NCBI GenBank assembly: GCA_019218315.1
Contig: JAHUUI010000003.1
Location: 1-58,442, forward strand
Reading direction: 5' to 3'
DNA length: 58,442 nt
Origin: Cardiobacteriaceae bacterium TAE3-ERU3
GTDB taxonomy: Bacteria; Pseudomonadota; Gammaproteobacteria; Cardiobacteriales; Cardiobacteriaceae
In this document: in pieces, positions 25,760-35,921 of the stretch
Numbering within the stretch: the first letter of the stretch is position 1
Layout of the letters: each line of letters starts with the position of its first letter
Notes under the pieces: model-generated
What the model saw: the letters and a program-made list of their open reading frames with translations, nothing else
Told to the model about the DNA's origin: nothing
The model's database searches: none
Position numbers and translations under genes: made by a program

Positions 25760-26191
25760 ATGGCAAACGGACAGCACAACCACAACATCGCACCATACAC
25801 TCTTGAAGACGATGAAGAATACATGAACGAAGCACAGCGAAAGCACTTCGTCCATATTCTGGAAGACTGGAAGCAATCCATCTACGAGGAAAGTGAGCGT
25901 ACTCGAGAACACCTCAAAGACGAACGGACACAAACCGCCGATCTGAATGACCGTGCCAGTCTAGAAGAAGAATTTGCGCTTGAATTACGCACCCGCGACC
26001 GCGAGCGCAAATTGCTGCACAAAATCGATAAAGCACTTGATCGATTGGCAAAAGATGAATTTGGCTGGTGCGAGCACTGCGGTGAAGAAATTGGCCTGCG
26101 CCGCTTAGAAGCACGCCCTACTGCGGATATGTGCATCGACTGCAAGCAAATTGCCGAGCGCAAAGAAAAAAGCTTCCACGACGCTCGATAG
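25760..26191 (+). CDS. dksA: RNA polymerase-binding transcription factor DksA
   Basis: A 143-residue protein of normal length. The coiled-coil (about 30-105) carries at its tip the functional DxxDxA motif (D61, D64, A66), and the C-terminal zinc finger has four cysteines (C104, C107, C125, C128). It inserts into the secondary channel of RNA polymerase and, with ppGpp, represses rRNA and activates amino-acid promoters. The four-cysteine form is the zinc-dependent paralogue, and it lies directly downstream of zinc-uptake genes but with its own promoter. A terminator follows. Confidence 0.96.
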   Translation: MANGQHNHNIAPYTLEDDEEYMNEAQRKHFVHILEDWKQSIYEESERTREHLKDERTQTADLNDRASLEEEFALELRTRDRERKLLHKIDKALDRLAKDEFGWCEHCGEEIGLRRLEARPTADMCIDCKQIAERKEKSFHDAR

Positions 26192-26215
26192 CAACTAACA
26201 ACCTCTTACTACCCA

Positions 26216-26244
26216 AACCGCACGCCAAAACGTGCGGTTTCTTT
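26216..26244 (+). terminator. Rho-independent terminator after dksA
   Basis: ACCGCACG (26217-26224) and CGTGCGGT (26231-26238) form a perfect 8-bp stem with a CCAAAA loop, followed by T-rich TTCTTTG. It lies 25 bases after the dksA stop. Beyond it, up to 26517, I see no further gene. Confidence 0.85.
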
Positions 26245-26517
26245 GCGTTCAAGATAACGCAAGCTCTCAATACTCCACTTATAACGCTATATTCCCCATC
26301 TAGGCTTACAGCATTTCTGTACCTCTATTGTGCTAGGCAAAATCATGGGCAATATGCCTATATTGCCGGGATATTCCGCCATTTGACATGAAACATAAGA
26401 GCGCTCCAGTAAGCGTTCAGCCATATGACTAAAGCGACTATTGTTATGCTTTTTCCATATAAATGGTGATCATCAAACTTGCTATCATCACTCGCCTTGT
26501 AACTGACAGGTGTTTAG

Positions 26518-28062
26518 ATGAAAAAGAAACTACTTACATTGGCCCTCACGTCCACACTCATTTCAACCATTCACGCAGCGGAGTTAACCATCGCTTTTGA
26601 TGCTGACCCCGTGTCCCTCGATCCTCAAGAACACCTTTCTCAAGACACCATGCAAATGGCGAATTGGCTATTCGACCCATTGGTACGCCTCGACCACGAA
26701 CTCAATATCATTCCCGCACTGGCTGAAAGCTGGGAACAGATATCCCCGACTGTCACCCGCTTTCACTTACGCAAAGGAGTCACTTTCCACAGCGGCAACC
26801 CATTTACCGCCGACGATGTCATATTCACCTTCAATCGCATACGCACCTCAGGCGATTTCAAAGGCCTATTCAGTGCTTACGAAGGTATTGAAAAAGTTGA
26901 TGATTACACTGTCGATTTCATCACCAAACAACCCTATCCATTGGTACTTGCCAATATGCGCACACTATTTATCATGGATAAGGACTTTTATAGCGGCGAA
27001 GATGAGCAAGGCAAAGACAAATCAAGAATTGAAAAAAGCACAGGAACATTCGCTTCGGTGAACGCATCCGGTACCGGCGCATTTACGATTGAAAGCCGAC
27101 AGCAAGGTGTAAAAAGTGTTTACGTCAAGAATCCGAATTACTGGGACGAAACCGGTAACATCGACAAATTCACATTTGTACCGATCAAGGAAAATGCCAC
27201 TCGTATAGCGGCATTACTGTCAGGAGATGTGGATTGGATCTACCCCGTGCCACCTACTGATCTGGAGCGTGTCGATGCGGCGCAAGATTTTACCCTCTAC
27301 AGTATTCCCAGTGACCGCATCATCACCTTGCAACTCAATCAAAAAGTAGTTGAGCCATTTAAGGATAAGCGAGTTCGTCAGGCAGTTATCTATGCCATCA
27401 ACAATCCAGCCATCACAGAAAGAATCCTACGTGGCTATGCAGAACCCGCTGCCCAGAACTCACCTCAAGGCTATAGCGGCCACAACGACTCACTAGAGCC
27501 ACGCTACGATCTGGAAAAAGCGAAACAATTGATGAAAGAAGCTGGCTATGAAGACGGCTTTACCATCACCATGATCGCGCCAAACAATCGCTACGTTAAT
27601 GACGAAAAGATTGCGCAAGCGGTTGTCGCAATGTTAGCCAAAATAAACATCAAAGTTAATCTTACAACCATGCCTAAAGCGCAATACTGGGGCGAGTTTG
27701 CCAAATGTGAAAACGGCATCCAAATGCTCGGCTGGGGTTCAAATACAGCCGACAGCGCTTATTACAGTGAATACCTGACTATGACCCGTGATGACGATCA
27801 AGGCGTTGGCAGCTATAACTGCAATGGCAGCAGTAATGCCGAGCTCGATGCGTTAATCCATAAAGCCAATACCATGCAGGCTGGTGAGGAGCGCAATGCA
27901 CTACTGCACAAAGTCGGGCAAATAGAATACGATGAGGCACTCTATGTCCCACTACATTGGGAAAGCCTCAACTGGGGCTACAACAACAAAATCAGCAACT
28001 TCCCTGAAGTAGTCAATTTAAAGAATTTCCCGCTGTTCCAAAAAGTGATTGTGAAAGAATAA
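26518..28062 (+). CDS. ABC transporter periplasmic peptide/solute-binding protein (DppA/OppA family)
   Basis: A 514-residue family-5 solute-binding protein. The signal peptide ends at HAA (about residue 20). The mature start AELTIAFDADPVSLDPQEH is the usual SBP_bac_5 N-terminus, and GVTFHSGNPFTADDVIFTFNRI (about 91-112) is the family motif. The best fit is a dipeptide- or oligopeptide-binding component. No permease or ATPase genes are adjacent, so it must share a transporter encoded elsewhere, as orphan binding proteins often do. It is followed by a bidirectional terminator. Confidence 0.85.
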   Translation: MKKKLLTLALTSTLISTIHAAELTIAFDADPVSLDPQEHLSQDTMQMANWLFDPLVRLDHELNIIPALAESWEQISPTVTRFHLRKGVTFHSGNPFTADDVIFTFNRIRTSGDFKGLFSAYEGIEKVDDYTVDFITKQPYPLVLANMRTLFIMDKDFYSGEDEQGKDKSRIEKSTGTFASVNASGTGAFTIESRQQGVKSVYVKNPNYWDETGNIDKFTFVPIKENATRIAALLSGDVDWIYPVPPTDLERVDAAQDFTLYSIPSDRIITLQLNQKVVEPFKDKRVRQAVIYAINNPAITERILRGYAEPAAQNSPQGYSGHNDSLEPRYDLEKAKQLMKEAGYEDGFTITMIAPNNRYVNDEKIAQAVVAMLAKINIKVNLTTMPKAQYWGEFAKCENGIQMLGWGSNTADSAYYSEYLTMTRDDDQGVGSYNCNGSSNAELDALIHKANTMQAGEERNALLHKVGQIEYDEALYVPLHWESLNWGYNNKISNFPEVVNLKNFPLFQKVIVKE

Positions 28063-28075
28063 TCTGATCACGCAT

Positions 28076-28112
28076 AAAAAAGCCGCAGTATCACAAGATA
28101 CTGCGGCTTTTT
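28076..28112. terminator. Bidirectional terminator between binding-protein gene and asd
   Basis: AAAAAGCCGCAGTATC and GATACTGCGGCTTTTT form a 16-bp perfect stem with an ACAA loop. A-tracts and T-tracts at both ends let it stop transcription from either side of this convergent junction. Confidence 0.92.
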
Positions 28113-28123
28113 GCTGTTGCCGA

Positions 28124-29233
28124 TTAAATTTTTCCGAGCAAAATATTAAGCATACGGCGCAGTGGTTCAGCAGCGCCCCACAGCAGCTGATCGCCAACGG
28201 TAAACGCGCTGAGGTATTCACCGCCCATCGCGAGTTTACGCAGGCGGCCTACAGGTACGTCAAGCGTGCCAGAAACGGCCGCTGGCGTCAGTTCATTGGC
28301 GCTGTCTGCCTTGTTATTGGCAATCACGCGCACCCAGTCGTTGTGTTCAGCAAGCGCTGCTTCGATATCGGCCATCGGAATATCCTGCTTGAGCTTGATA
28401 GTCAGTGCTTGTGCGTGTGAGCGCATTGCGCCAATACGAACGCACAGGCCGTCAATCAATACCGGATTGTCGCTGCGGCCCATGATTTTGTTCGCTTCAA
28501 CTTGTGCTTTCCATTCCTCACGGCTTTGCCCACTCTCAAGCTCGCTGTCAATCCACGGAATCAGGCTACCCGCAAGTGGCGCGCCAAATTGGGTAGTATC
28601 CAGTCCGCCACACAAGGTTGTGGTCACTTTGCGGTCAATGGCGAGAATGTCACTGGCTGGGTCAGAGAGCAAATCACTAACACTTTGCTCAATGACGCCC
28701 ATTTGCGTGAGCAATTCGCGCATGTGCTTCGCGCCGCCACCTGATGCGGCCTGATAAGTCATCGGTGTAATCCATTCGACCCAATCTTTGGCGAGAATAC
28801 CGCCAATCGCCAACATCATCAGGGAGACGGTACAGTTACCACCAACAAAATCTTTTTTGCCGTCGTTCAGTGCGCGATCAATCACATCACGGTTGACCGG
28901 ATCAAGCACGATCACACTGTCATCTTCCATGCGCAAGGTTGACGCAGCATCAATCCAATAACCCTGCCAGCCCTTGTCACGCAATGGCTGATGTACGGCT
29001 TTGGTGTAATCGCCGCCCTGACAGGTAATGATGATGTCCATTTCTGCCAGTACGTCGAGGTCGTTTGCGTCCTGCAAAGTGCTGTTGGTGGCATAATCCG
29101 GCGCGGCCTGCCCTGCTTGCGAGGTAGAAAACAACGTGGTGTCGATATTGGCAAAATCACCTTCTTCCTGCATGCGGCCGATCAGCACCGAGCCGACCAT
29201 ACCACGCCATCCGACGATACCCAGTTTTTTCAT
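28124..29233 (-). CDS. asd: Aspartate-semialdehyde dehydrogenase
   Basis: A 369-residue NADPH-dependent enzyme of the Gram-negative Asd type. The nucleotide-binding start [17 protein letters not shown] (5-21), the catalytic cysteine C134 in GGNCTVSLM, the [14 protein letters not shown] stretch (about 162-175) and [16 protein letters not shown] with the active-site histidine (about 273) are intact. It reduces aspartyl phosphate to the semialdehyde, feeding lysine, diaminopimelate, methionine and threonine synthesis. The stop is near the bidirectional terminator; valS lies 24 bases upstream. Confidence 0.97.
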   Translation of the reverse strand: MKKLGIVGWRGMVGSVLIGRMQEEGDFANIDTTLFSTSQAGQAAPDYATNSTLQDANDLDVLAEMDIIITCQGGDYTKAVHQPLRDKGWQGYWIDAASTLRMEDDSVIVLDPVNRDVIDRALNDGKKDFVGGNCTVSLMMLAIGGILAKDWVEWITPMTYQAASGGGAKHMRELLTQMGVIEQSVSDLLSDPASDILAIDRKVTTTLCGGLDTTQFGAPLAGSLIPWIDSELESGQSREEWKAQVEANKIMGRSDNPVLIDGLCVRIGAMRSHAQALTIKLKQDIPMADIEAALAEHNDWVRVIANNKADSANELTPAAVSGTLDVPVGRLRKLAMGGEYLSAFTVGDQLLWGAAEPLRRMLNILLGKI

Positions 29234-29257
29234 GTCTTAACTCCTGCGTTTGACCGC

Positions 29258-32077
29258 TTATAAATTGGAAATTTTGCTTTTCTGCGCCAGCAATGCCTGA
29301 TGCTGCGCCTGATTGTCAGCAAGTTGCTGACGGGTTTGCTCGACCAATGCAGCCGGTGCTTTACTGACAAAGCGCTCGTTACCAAGCTGACCTTCGAGTT
29401 TGGCTATATTGCCTTCAAGTTTACCGATTTCTTTGTCGAGGCGCTGTAATTCTGCGTCTTTATCAATCAAGCCGGCGAGCGGGATCATCACGTCCATTTG
29501 TCCAACGCGGAATGCTGCCGATTCCGGCGCTTGTGCGGCGTCATCAAGTACGTCAATAGACTCAAGGCGACCGAGGTTAAGCAAGCGCACCTGCTGTGAA
29601 GCAAGCTTGGCTTTATCCGCTTCAGCGGCATTGACCAGCAACACCGGCAATGGTTTACCCGGTGCAATGTTCATATCAGCGCGGATTTTACGGATGCCGA
29701 GCAGTACGTCCTGCACCCAGGCAATATCTGCTGTGGCTTCGCCGTCTTCCTGCTCATCTGTTTGCGGGAATGGACGCGCCATAATGCTGTCTTCTTTAAG
29801 CGACAATGCCGGTGCAAGTGATTGCCAGATTTCTTCACTGATAAATGGCATCAATGGGTGAATCAGGCGCAAGGTTTGCTCAAGCACGTTCAGTGCGGTG
29901 TAGCGGGTCTTGGCTTTTTGCGCTTCGTCGTCGCTGTGCTTGCCGAGTACCGGCTTAATTAGCTCAAGATACCAGTCACAGTATTTGTGCCAAATAAAGT
30001 CGTAAAGCGCCTGTGCGGCAAAGTCAAAACGGTATTGCGCAAACCCATCGTGAACGGCTTTGATCGTCGCATTGAGTTCGGCGGTAATCCATCGGTCGGC
30101 ACTGTCGTTTGATGGCGTGGCATCAACCGCTTTGTCTTCGGTTTGCATCAAGACAAAACGCGCTGCATTCCACAATTTGTTACAGAAGTTGCGGTAGCCC
30201 TCAACGCGCTGCACGTCAAAGACGACATCGCGCCCTGTGGTTGCCTGTGCTGCAAAGGTAAAGCGCAGTGCGTCCGTGCCGCAAGCAGGAATACCTTCGG
30301 GGAATGTTTCACGAGTTTGCTTGGCAATTTTTTCCGCTAGCTTCGGCTGCATCATGTTACTGGTACGCTTGGCGACCAGCGCGTCGAGGTCGATACCATC
30401 AATCACGTCAATCGGGTCAATCACGTTTCCCTTGGACTTGGACATTTTCTGCCCGTCGCTGTCACGCACAAGCCCGTGGATATAGACTTCACGGAACGGC
30501 ACATTACCGTCCATGCAGTACATACCCATCAGCACCATACGCGCGACCCAGAAGAAGATAATGTCAAAGCCGGTGACCAATACGCTACCGGGATAGAATT
30601 CTGCCAAATCAGCGGTCTGTTCCGGCCAACCTTGTGTTGCAAATGGCCACAATGCCGATGAGAACCACGTATCAAGCACGTCATCATCCTGACGCAAGGC
30701 AACATCGTCAGCCAAGCCATGTTTGCTACGCACTTCGGCTTCATTTTCCGCAACGTAGATATTGCCCGCATCGTCGTACCACGCAGGAATACGGTGTCCC
30801 CACCACAATTGACGCGAGATACACCAATCTTGCAGGTTTTCCATCCAATTGAAATAGGTATTTTCCCAGTTTTTCGGCACGAACTTGATTCGCCCATCGC
30901 GTACTGCGTCAATCGCCGGTTTGGTCAAGCGGTTATAGCCACCCTCACGACCATCATCCTGCTTTTGTATCGTGAGGTCAACGAACCACTGATCGGTCAA
31001 ATACGGCTCAATAACCACGCCAGTACGATCACCATACGGGCGCTTGAGCGTGTGCGGCTCAATTTTAACCAATAATCCTTCTGCTTCCAGATCGGCCACG
31101 ATTTTGTCGCGGGCTGCAAAGCGATCGAGACCACGATATGCTTCAGGTACATTGTCGTTCATGGTTGCTTCAGGCGTCATCAGGTTGATGACTTCCATTT
31201 CATGGCGTGTGCCGACCTGATAATCGTTGAAATCGTGTGCCGGCGTGATTTTCACACAACCCGTACCAAATTCAGGATCGACATATTCATCTTCGATAAT
31301 CGGAATGGTGCGGTCAGTCAGCGGTACATGCACCATCTTGCCGACCAAATGCGCGTAGCGTTCATCACCCGGTGCAATCGCCAATGCTCCATCGGCAAGG
31401 ATGGTTTCAGGGCGTGTGGTTGCGATATGCATAAATTCGCCATCCAGCCCTTGTCCGGCGACGAATGGATAACGCACATGGTACATGTGTCCCTGCTCTT
31501 CGCGGTTCTCAACTTCGAGGTCGGATATAGCGGTTTTAAGTACAGGGTCCCAATTCACCAAGCGCTTGCCACGATAGATCAAGCCATCATCATAAAGCTT
31601 GACGAACAGCGTACGTACCGCCTTGGACATGGTTTCGTCCATGGTAAAGCGCTCACGCGACCAATCCAGAGACGCACCAAGGCGACGCAACTGCTGCATA
31701 ATCTGACCGCCGGATTCGCCTTTCCATTGCCAGACGCGATCAGTAAAAGCTTCACGCCCCAAGTCGTGGCGAGTTTTGCCTTCTGCGTTGAGTTGACGCT
31801 CGACGACCATTTGCGTCGCGATACCGGCATGATCACTGCCCGGCTGCCACAATGTGCGTTTGCCATTCATACGCTGATAACGAATCAACGCGTCCATGAT
31901 CGTATCTTGGAATGCATGCCCCATGTGCAGCGTGCCGGTCACGTTCGGTGGCGGAATCATGATAGCGTAGGCTTCACCTTCGCCTTGAGGGGAGAACTGA
32001 CCGTCCTGTTCCCAACGTTGATACCACTTATTTTCGATTTCTGACGGCTGATAGCGCGTCGCCATGTCTTTACTCAT
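29258..32077 (-). CDS. valS: Valyl-tRNA synthetase
   Basis: A 939-residue class I synthetase. The HIGH motif HMGH (51-54) lies in [15 protein letters not shown], the editing CP1 domain follows, and KMSKS is seen as [14 protein letters not shown] near residue 555. The C-terminal coiled-coil arm (about 870-939) is full of Lys/Glu/Gln. It charges tRNA-Val and edits mischarged threonine. Two in-frame ATGs (32077 and 32065) and a TTG at 32089 compete as starts; none has a strong ribosome-binding site, and I chose 32077. A perfect 7-base inverted repeat lies just upstream at 32095-32115. Confidence 0.95.
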   Translation of the reverse strand: MSKDMATRYQPSEIENKWYQRWEQDGQFSPQGEGEAYAIMIPPPNVTGTLHMGHAFQDTIMDALIRYQRMNGKRTLWQPGSDHAGIATQMVVERQLNAEGKTRHDLGREAFTDRVWQWKGESGGQIMQQLRRLGASLDWSRERFTMDETMSKAVRTLFVKLYDDGLIYRGKRLVNWDPVLKTAISDLEVENREEQGHMYHVRYPFVAGQGLDGEFMHIATTRPETILADGALAIAPGDERYAHLVGKMVHVPLTDRTIPIIEDEYVDPEFGTGCVKITPAHDFNDYQVGTRHEMEVINLMTPEATMNDNVPEAYRGLDRFAARDKIVADLEAEGLLVKIEPHTLKRPYGDRTGVVIEPYLTDQWFVDLTIQKQDDGREGGYNRLTKPAIDAVRDGRIKFVPKNWENTYFNWMENLQDWCISRQLWWGHRIPAWYDDAGNIYVAENEAEVRSKHGLADDVALRQDDDVLDTWFSSALWPFATQGWPEQTADLAEFYPGSVLVTGFDIIFFWVARMVLMGMYCMDGNVPFREVYIHGLVRDSDGQKMSKSKGNVIDPIDVIDGIDLDALVAKRTSNMMQPKLAEKIAKQTRETFPEGIPACGTDALRFTFAAQATTGRDVVFDVQRVEGYRNFCNKLWNAARFVLMQTEDKAVDATPSNDSADRWITAELNATIKAVHDGFAQYRFDFAAQALYDFIWHKYCDWYLELIKPVLGKHSDDEAQKAKTRYTALNVLEQTLRLIHPLMPFISEEIWQSLAPALSLKEDSIMARPFPQTDEQEDGEATADIAWVQDVLLGIRKIRADMNIAPGKPLPVLLVNAAEADKAKLASQQVRLLNLGRLESIDVLDDAAQAPESAAFRVGQMDVMIPLAGLIDKDAELQRLDKEIGKLEGNIAKLEGQLGNERFVSKAPAALVEQTRQQLADNQAQHQALLAQKSKISNL

Positions 32078-32094
32078 TATGCTTGCCAAACCGT

Positions 32095-32115
32095 GTTAAA
32101 ACGCGTCATTTTAAC
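32095..32115. repeat. Inverted repeat upstream of valS
   Basis: GTTAAAA (32095-32101) and TTTTAAC (32109-32115) are perfect inverted arms around CGCGTCA. The site lies 18 bases before the chosen valS start. It could be a weak leader hairpin or a protein site; I do not recognise it as a known operator or T-box. Confidence 0.4.
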
Positions 32116-32203
32116 ATAGCAATGATGATGAATCAGGCACTAAAACCGCTCACCACACCAGAAATTACCGAAAATTTTAACAAGCCTAAATCAAGATTAA
32201 TTC

Positions 32204-32635
32204 CTACCAACACATTTCTGGCGCAACAACTACCTTCCCATAATTTATATTGCCATTTGCCGCTTTAAATTGGTAATAAACATTATTTACCAAACCATTT
32301 TCTAAAGCGCCAGAAAGCACCTTGTCTCGACAAGTTTTATCGATAAGAAAAGGCGTCCATGTATTAATACGATCTTGTGCTTCATTCTTGGTAATTTCTC
32401 CACCTCCAGCAAAATTATCACTGACAAGTAGGATAATAGATCCGGTAGCTACAACTGCTCCCGTAAAATTCAGCAAGCCCTGCTGGCGTGGAAGGCTACT
32501 GTTCAAATCTTTGACCAGATCGGTAATATTATCGTAATTTGCACTACCTCGATTCTCATAATGTTCCCGATAATAGTTACTAGCATAGGGATAAACTGCT
32601 GCAACCAACAGAATTATGATCAGTAGTTTTTTCAT
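32204..32635 (-). CDS. Small exported or membrane-anchored protein of unknown function
   Basis: A 143-residue protein. The N-terminus has Lys-Lys followed by a hydrophobic stretch (about 4-17) that may be an uncleaved anchor or signal peptide. A second hydrophobic stretch (about 55-75, LLNFTGAVVATGSIILLV) follows. The C-terminal half has two cysteines (KTCRDKV and the terminal PEMCW) that could pair in the periplasm. A GAGAAGT ribosome-binding site precedes the ATG. I do not recognise the family, and neighbours valS and typA give no functional clue. Similar in style, not in sequence, to the small secreted protein at 8669-8998. Confidence 0.6.
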   Translation of the reverse strand: MKKLLIIILLVAAVYPYASNYYREHYENRGSANYDNITDLVKDLNSSLPRQQGLLNFTGAVVATGSIILLVSDNFAGGGEITKNEAQDRINTWTPFLIDKTCRDKVLSGALENGLVNNVYYQFKAANGNINYGKVVVAPEMCW

Positions 32636-32702
32636 TTTACTTCTCGGCTATTTAGCTTCCTTGATTATATCACCAGAAAAATAATAGACGCCACTTAATG
32701 TA

Positions 32703-32731
32703 AAGAACCCACCGAGTTTTGGTGGGTTCTT
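32703..32731 (-). terminator. Terminator after typA
   Basis: AAGAACCCACC (32703-32713) and GGTGGGTTCTT (32721-32731) form an 11-bp perfect stem with a GAGTTTT loop. On the minus strand a TTTA tract follows. It lies 37 bases downstream of the typA stop. Confidence 0.85.
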
Positions 32732-32767
32732 ACAACAATTCAATTATTAGAGGAAACTAATAACATA

Positions 32768-34588
32768 TTATTTTTTACTGGCACGCTTGCGCTCATGTTC
32801 TTTCAGGAATTTCTTACGGATACGAATCGACTTAGGCGTGACTTCGACTAATTCATCTTCATCGATGAATTCGAGTGCCTGCTCAAGCGTATTACGGATA
32901 GGTGGCGTCAAGATCAAGTTCTCATCAGTACCAGCGGCACGAATATTAGTCAGCTGTTTTGCTTTGAGGGGGTTAACGGTCAAATCGTTGTCACGACTAT
33001 GAATACCGATGACCATTCCTTCGTATACATCTTCACCATGACCAATGAACAGACGACCACGGTCTTGCAGGTTAAACAAAGCATACGCCAGTGCTTTACC
33101 CTCGCCCATAGCAATCAAAACACCATTGTGGCGCGTCTTGCCAAGGCCTTGCTTCATTGGGCCGTAATGATCAAAAGTTTGGAATTTCAAGCCACTGCCA
33201 GAAGTCAAGGTCATAAATTCAGTTTGAAAACCAATCAAGCCACGGGTTGGGATAATATACTCAAGGCGAATACGGCCTTTGCCATCCGGCACCATATTCT
33301 GCATTTCACCTTTACGCTCACCCATACGCTCCATGATGCTGCCTTGATGCTGCTCATCAATATCAAGAACGACGATTTCATAGGGTTCATGGGTTTCACC
33401 ATCAACTTCCTTGAAGATAACTTCAGGGCGTGAAACACCCAATTCATAACCTTCACGGCGCATGGTCTCAATCAGGATTGACAAGTGAAGCTCACCACGA
33501 CCAGATACTTTGAACTTGTCAGGATCATCCATTTCTTGAACTTGCAATGCTACGTTGTGGATCAGCTCGCGATCAAGACGCTCTTTAATCTGGCGACTGG
33601 TCACGAACTTACCTTCACGACCAGCAAATGGAGAAGTATTGACTTGGAAAGTCATACTCATCGTTGGCTCATCTACTGAAAGACTAGGCAACGCCTCAAC
33701 TTCATTAGGATCGCATAAAGTATCTGAAATATAGAGTGGATCGATACCAGTGAAAGAAATAATATCACCAGCTGCCGCACTATCAGCTTCCACTTTTTCC
33801 AGGCCAAGAAACTTGAAAATTTGCAAAACACGGCCACTGCGAACTGCGCCTTCACGGCCAATAATTTTAACCGGCGTATTGGTTTTGATCGTGCCACGTT
33901 CTACACGGCCGACGCCGATAACACCAGTATAGCTAGAGTATGACAGAGAACTAACCTGCATACGGAAAGGCCCTTCACGATCTACTTGTGGTGGCTGAAC
34001 ATGCTCAACAATTGCTTCAAACAATGGCGTCATGTCACCTTCACGGATATCTGGGTTGTCGCCAGCATAGCCATTCAGACCAGATGCATAAATAATTGGG
34101 AAGTCCAACTGCTCATCGGTTGCGCCAAGGCGATCAAAAAGATCAAAAGTTTCATCAAGAACCCAATCTGCACGAGCACCTGGGCGATCAATTTTGTTGA
34201 TAACAACAATTGGCTTCAAACCAAGATCAAAGGCTTTCTGGGTCACAAAGCGCGTCTGCGGCATTGGCCCATCCATAGCATCGACGAGCAATAATACACA
34301 GTCAACCATTGACAATACGCGCTCTACTTCGCCGCCGAAGTCAGCGTGTCCTGGGGTATCAACAATATTGATCTGGTAGTCTTTCCAGCGAATGGCTGTA
34401 TTCTTCGCCATGATGGTAATACCGCGTTCACGTTCGAGATCCATAGAATCCATCATGCGGTCATAAACCTCTGCTCGTTCAGCGAGGGTGTCTGATTGGC
34501 GGAAAAGCTGATCCACCAATGTTGTTTTACCGTGGTCAACGTGCGCCACTATGGCGATGTTACGGATTTTGGATACGTCGTTATTCAT
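32768..34588 (-). CDS. typA: Translational GTPase TypA/BipA
   Basis: A 606-residue ribosome-binding GTPase. G1 is AHVDHGKT (15-22), followed by [24 protein letters not shown] and NKIDR (about 128-132); the EF-G-like domains and the BipA-specific C-terminal domain complete the protein. It assists 50S assembly, especially at low temperature. The ATG at 34588 ([14 protein letters not shown]) is the standard start; an upstream in-frame extension to 34636 adds only unlikely residues. The C-terminus is Lys/Arg-rich. A terminator follows. Confidence 0.96.
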   Translation of the reverse strand: MNNDVSKIRNIAIVAHVDHGKTTLVDQLFRQSDTLAERAEVYDRMMDSMDLERERGITIMAKNTAIRWKDYQINIVDTPGHADFGGEVERVLSMVDCVLLLVDAMDGPMPQTRFVTQKAFDLGLKPIVVINKIDRPGARADWVLDETFDLFDRLGATDEQLDFPIIYASGLNGYAGDNPDIREGDMTPLFEAIVEHVQPPQVDREGPFRMQVSSLSYSSYTGVIGVGRVERGTIKTNTPVKIIGREGAVRSGRVLQIFKFLGLEKVEADSAAAGDIISFTGIDPLYISDTLCDPNEVEALPSLSVDEPTMSMTFQVNTSPFAGREGKFVTSRQIKERLDRELIHNVALQVQEMDDPDKFKVSGRGELHLSILIETMRREGYELGVSRPEVIFKEVDGETHEPYEIVVLDIDEQHQGSIMERMGERKGEMQNMVPDGKGRIRLEYIIPTRGLIGFQTEFMTLTSGSGLKFQTFDHYGPMKQGLGKTRHNGVLIAMGEGKALAYALFNLQDRGRLFIGHGEDVYEGMVIGIHSRDNDLTVNPLKAKQLTNIRAAGTDENLILTPPIRNTLEQALEFIDEDELVEVTPKSIRIRKKFLKEHERKRASKK

Positions 34589-34769
34589 GCTCACGCGATA
34601 AGCCTCTGGCTTGGTCAAAAGGCGCATATTATACACTGCTTAACTCAACATAGCTAAACAACAACGTAAAATCACGAGATTAATTTTTTATGGTTTGTAC
34701 TACTACTGGAATACTATTTGATAGAGCCACCTATGAAAATGATTTATTTAACCATATATTTACAATAAA

Positions 34770-35921
34770 TTATTGCGCTTTCTTTGCTGCTTTCTTTTCT
34801 TCCAACAAATGCTCATAGCGCTCATCAGTAAGTGTTTCCATAAATGCGACCAACGCATCAATCTTGCGGTCACTCATTTTAATGGCGTGTAACTCATCCA
34901 GATCAATAGTGCCAGGCACTTCAGGTTCACGCCATGGCTTACCTGTTTCAGGATTGATTTTTCGATCAGTATTATTGTATTTATCATAGAACTCAACTAC
35001 GGTACGTAAATCAGCAAAAATACCGTTATGCATATAGGGTCCAGTAACTGCGACATTACGCAAGGTTGGCACTTTGAATTTACCATCGTATTTTTCATCA
35101 TCGACTGCCGGGTTTTCCAATAATCCATGGTCGATATAATCGCTGTCTAGCTGAGCTATTTTGATTAAATCAGGGTTGGATGGCACACCAATATTACGGT
35201 ATTGGTGGTTGGTAAAAGGTTCTTGTTTACTATCTTCAGCCATCAGCTTGTGGCATTCGGAACAATTGATATTGGCTTGGGAGAAAAAGAGCGTTCTCCC
35301 TAAGTCTTCCAAGACAGTTAATTCATACTCACCACGTAAAAATTTGTCATATTTACTATCGTAGGTAGAGAAAGTGTCCGTTTCCTCGAACGCTTGGATA
35401 GATTGCGTCATTGCCTTAAATACCGCCTGAGGTCCCTGATCAAATAGATCCTTGCCATAAAGCTTTGCCATAGCCTCTTTATAGACAGGATTTTCCAGAA
35501 CACGCTCAATGACAGTTGCATCACTCACCATATTCATTTCTACCGGGTTCAATGGTGGTCCAGCGGCTTGATCTGCAAGTGTCGTCGCACGTCCATCCCA
35601 AAATTGACCACCAACATATTCACCTAATGCTTCATCAAAATGAAATGGCGGAGAAGTATTGGCATAAGCCGCCGTAGGAGCATTGCGGTTACCAAAAGAG
35701 TGATCATTATCACCTAAAGATACGATGCCATGCGCAGGTGTTTCCCGCCCATCGGTAAAAGCACGACCGGGGTCATGGCACGTACTACACGACTGCGTTC
35801 GGTTCAAAGAAAGATTTGGATCAAAAAAGAATAGCTTACCCAATTCAGCTTCGCTTAATTCTACAGCTAACGCGGTGGAGCTACAGTATGAGAAGAGGAT
35901 GAGGGTGAGGATTTTTTGCAT
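34770..35921 (-). CDS. Di-haem cytochrome c peroxidase / MauG-family protein
   Basis: A 383-residue periplasmic protein with a signal peptide (1-19, ending in TALA) and two c-type haem sites, CSTCH (45-49) and CSECH (220-224). ELGKLFFFDPNLSLNRTQSC, NAPTAAYA and PTLRNVAVTGPYMHNG are family signatures. Members either reduce H2O2 with electrons from cytochrome c or, like MauG, oxidise protein substrates. The tail is unusually Lys/Glu/Ala-rich. It is the last gene of a minus-strand group with a fatty-acid hydroxylase, a DUF1111 di-haem protein and an imelysin, so a role in envelope iron or redox chemistry is possible. Its start lies inside the end of the upstream hydroxylase gene. Confidence 0.88.
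   Translation of the reverse strand: MQKILTLILFSYCSSTALAVELSEAELGKLFFFDPNLSLNRTQSCSTCHDPGRAFTDGRETPAHGIVSLGDNDHSFGNRNAPTAAYANTSPPFHFDEALGEYVGGQFWDGRATTLADQAAGPPLNPVEMNMVSDATVIERVLENPVYKEAMAKLYGKDLFDQGPQAVFKAMTQSIQAFEETDTFSTYDSKYDKFLRGEYELTVLEDLGRTLFFSQANINCSECHKLMAEDSKQEPFTNHQYRNIGVPSNPDLIKIAQLDSDYIDHGLLENPAVDDEKYDGKFKVPTLRNVAVTGPYMHNGIFADLRTVVEFYDKYNNTDRKINPETGKPWREPEVPGTIDLDELHAIKMSDRKIDALVAFMETLTDERYEHLLEEKKAAKKAQ

Noticed and set aside
31202-32044. Plus-strand frame of 280 codons opposite valS
   Set aside because: Antisense shadow of valS with no protein-like features.
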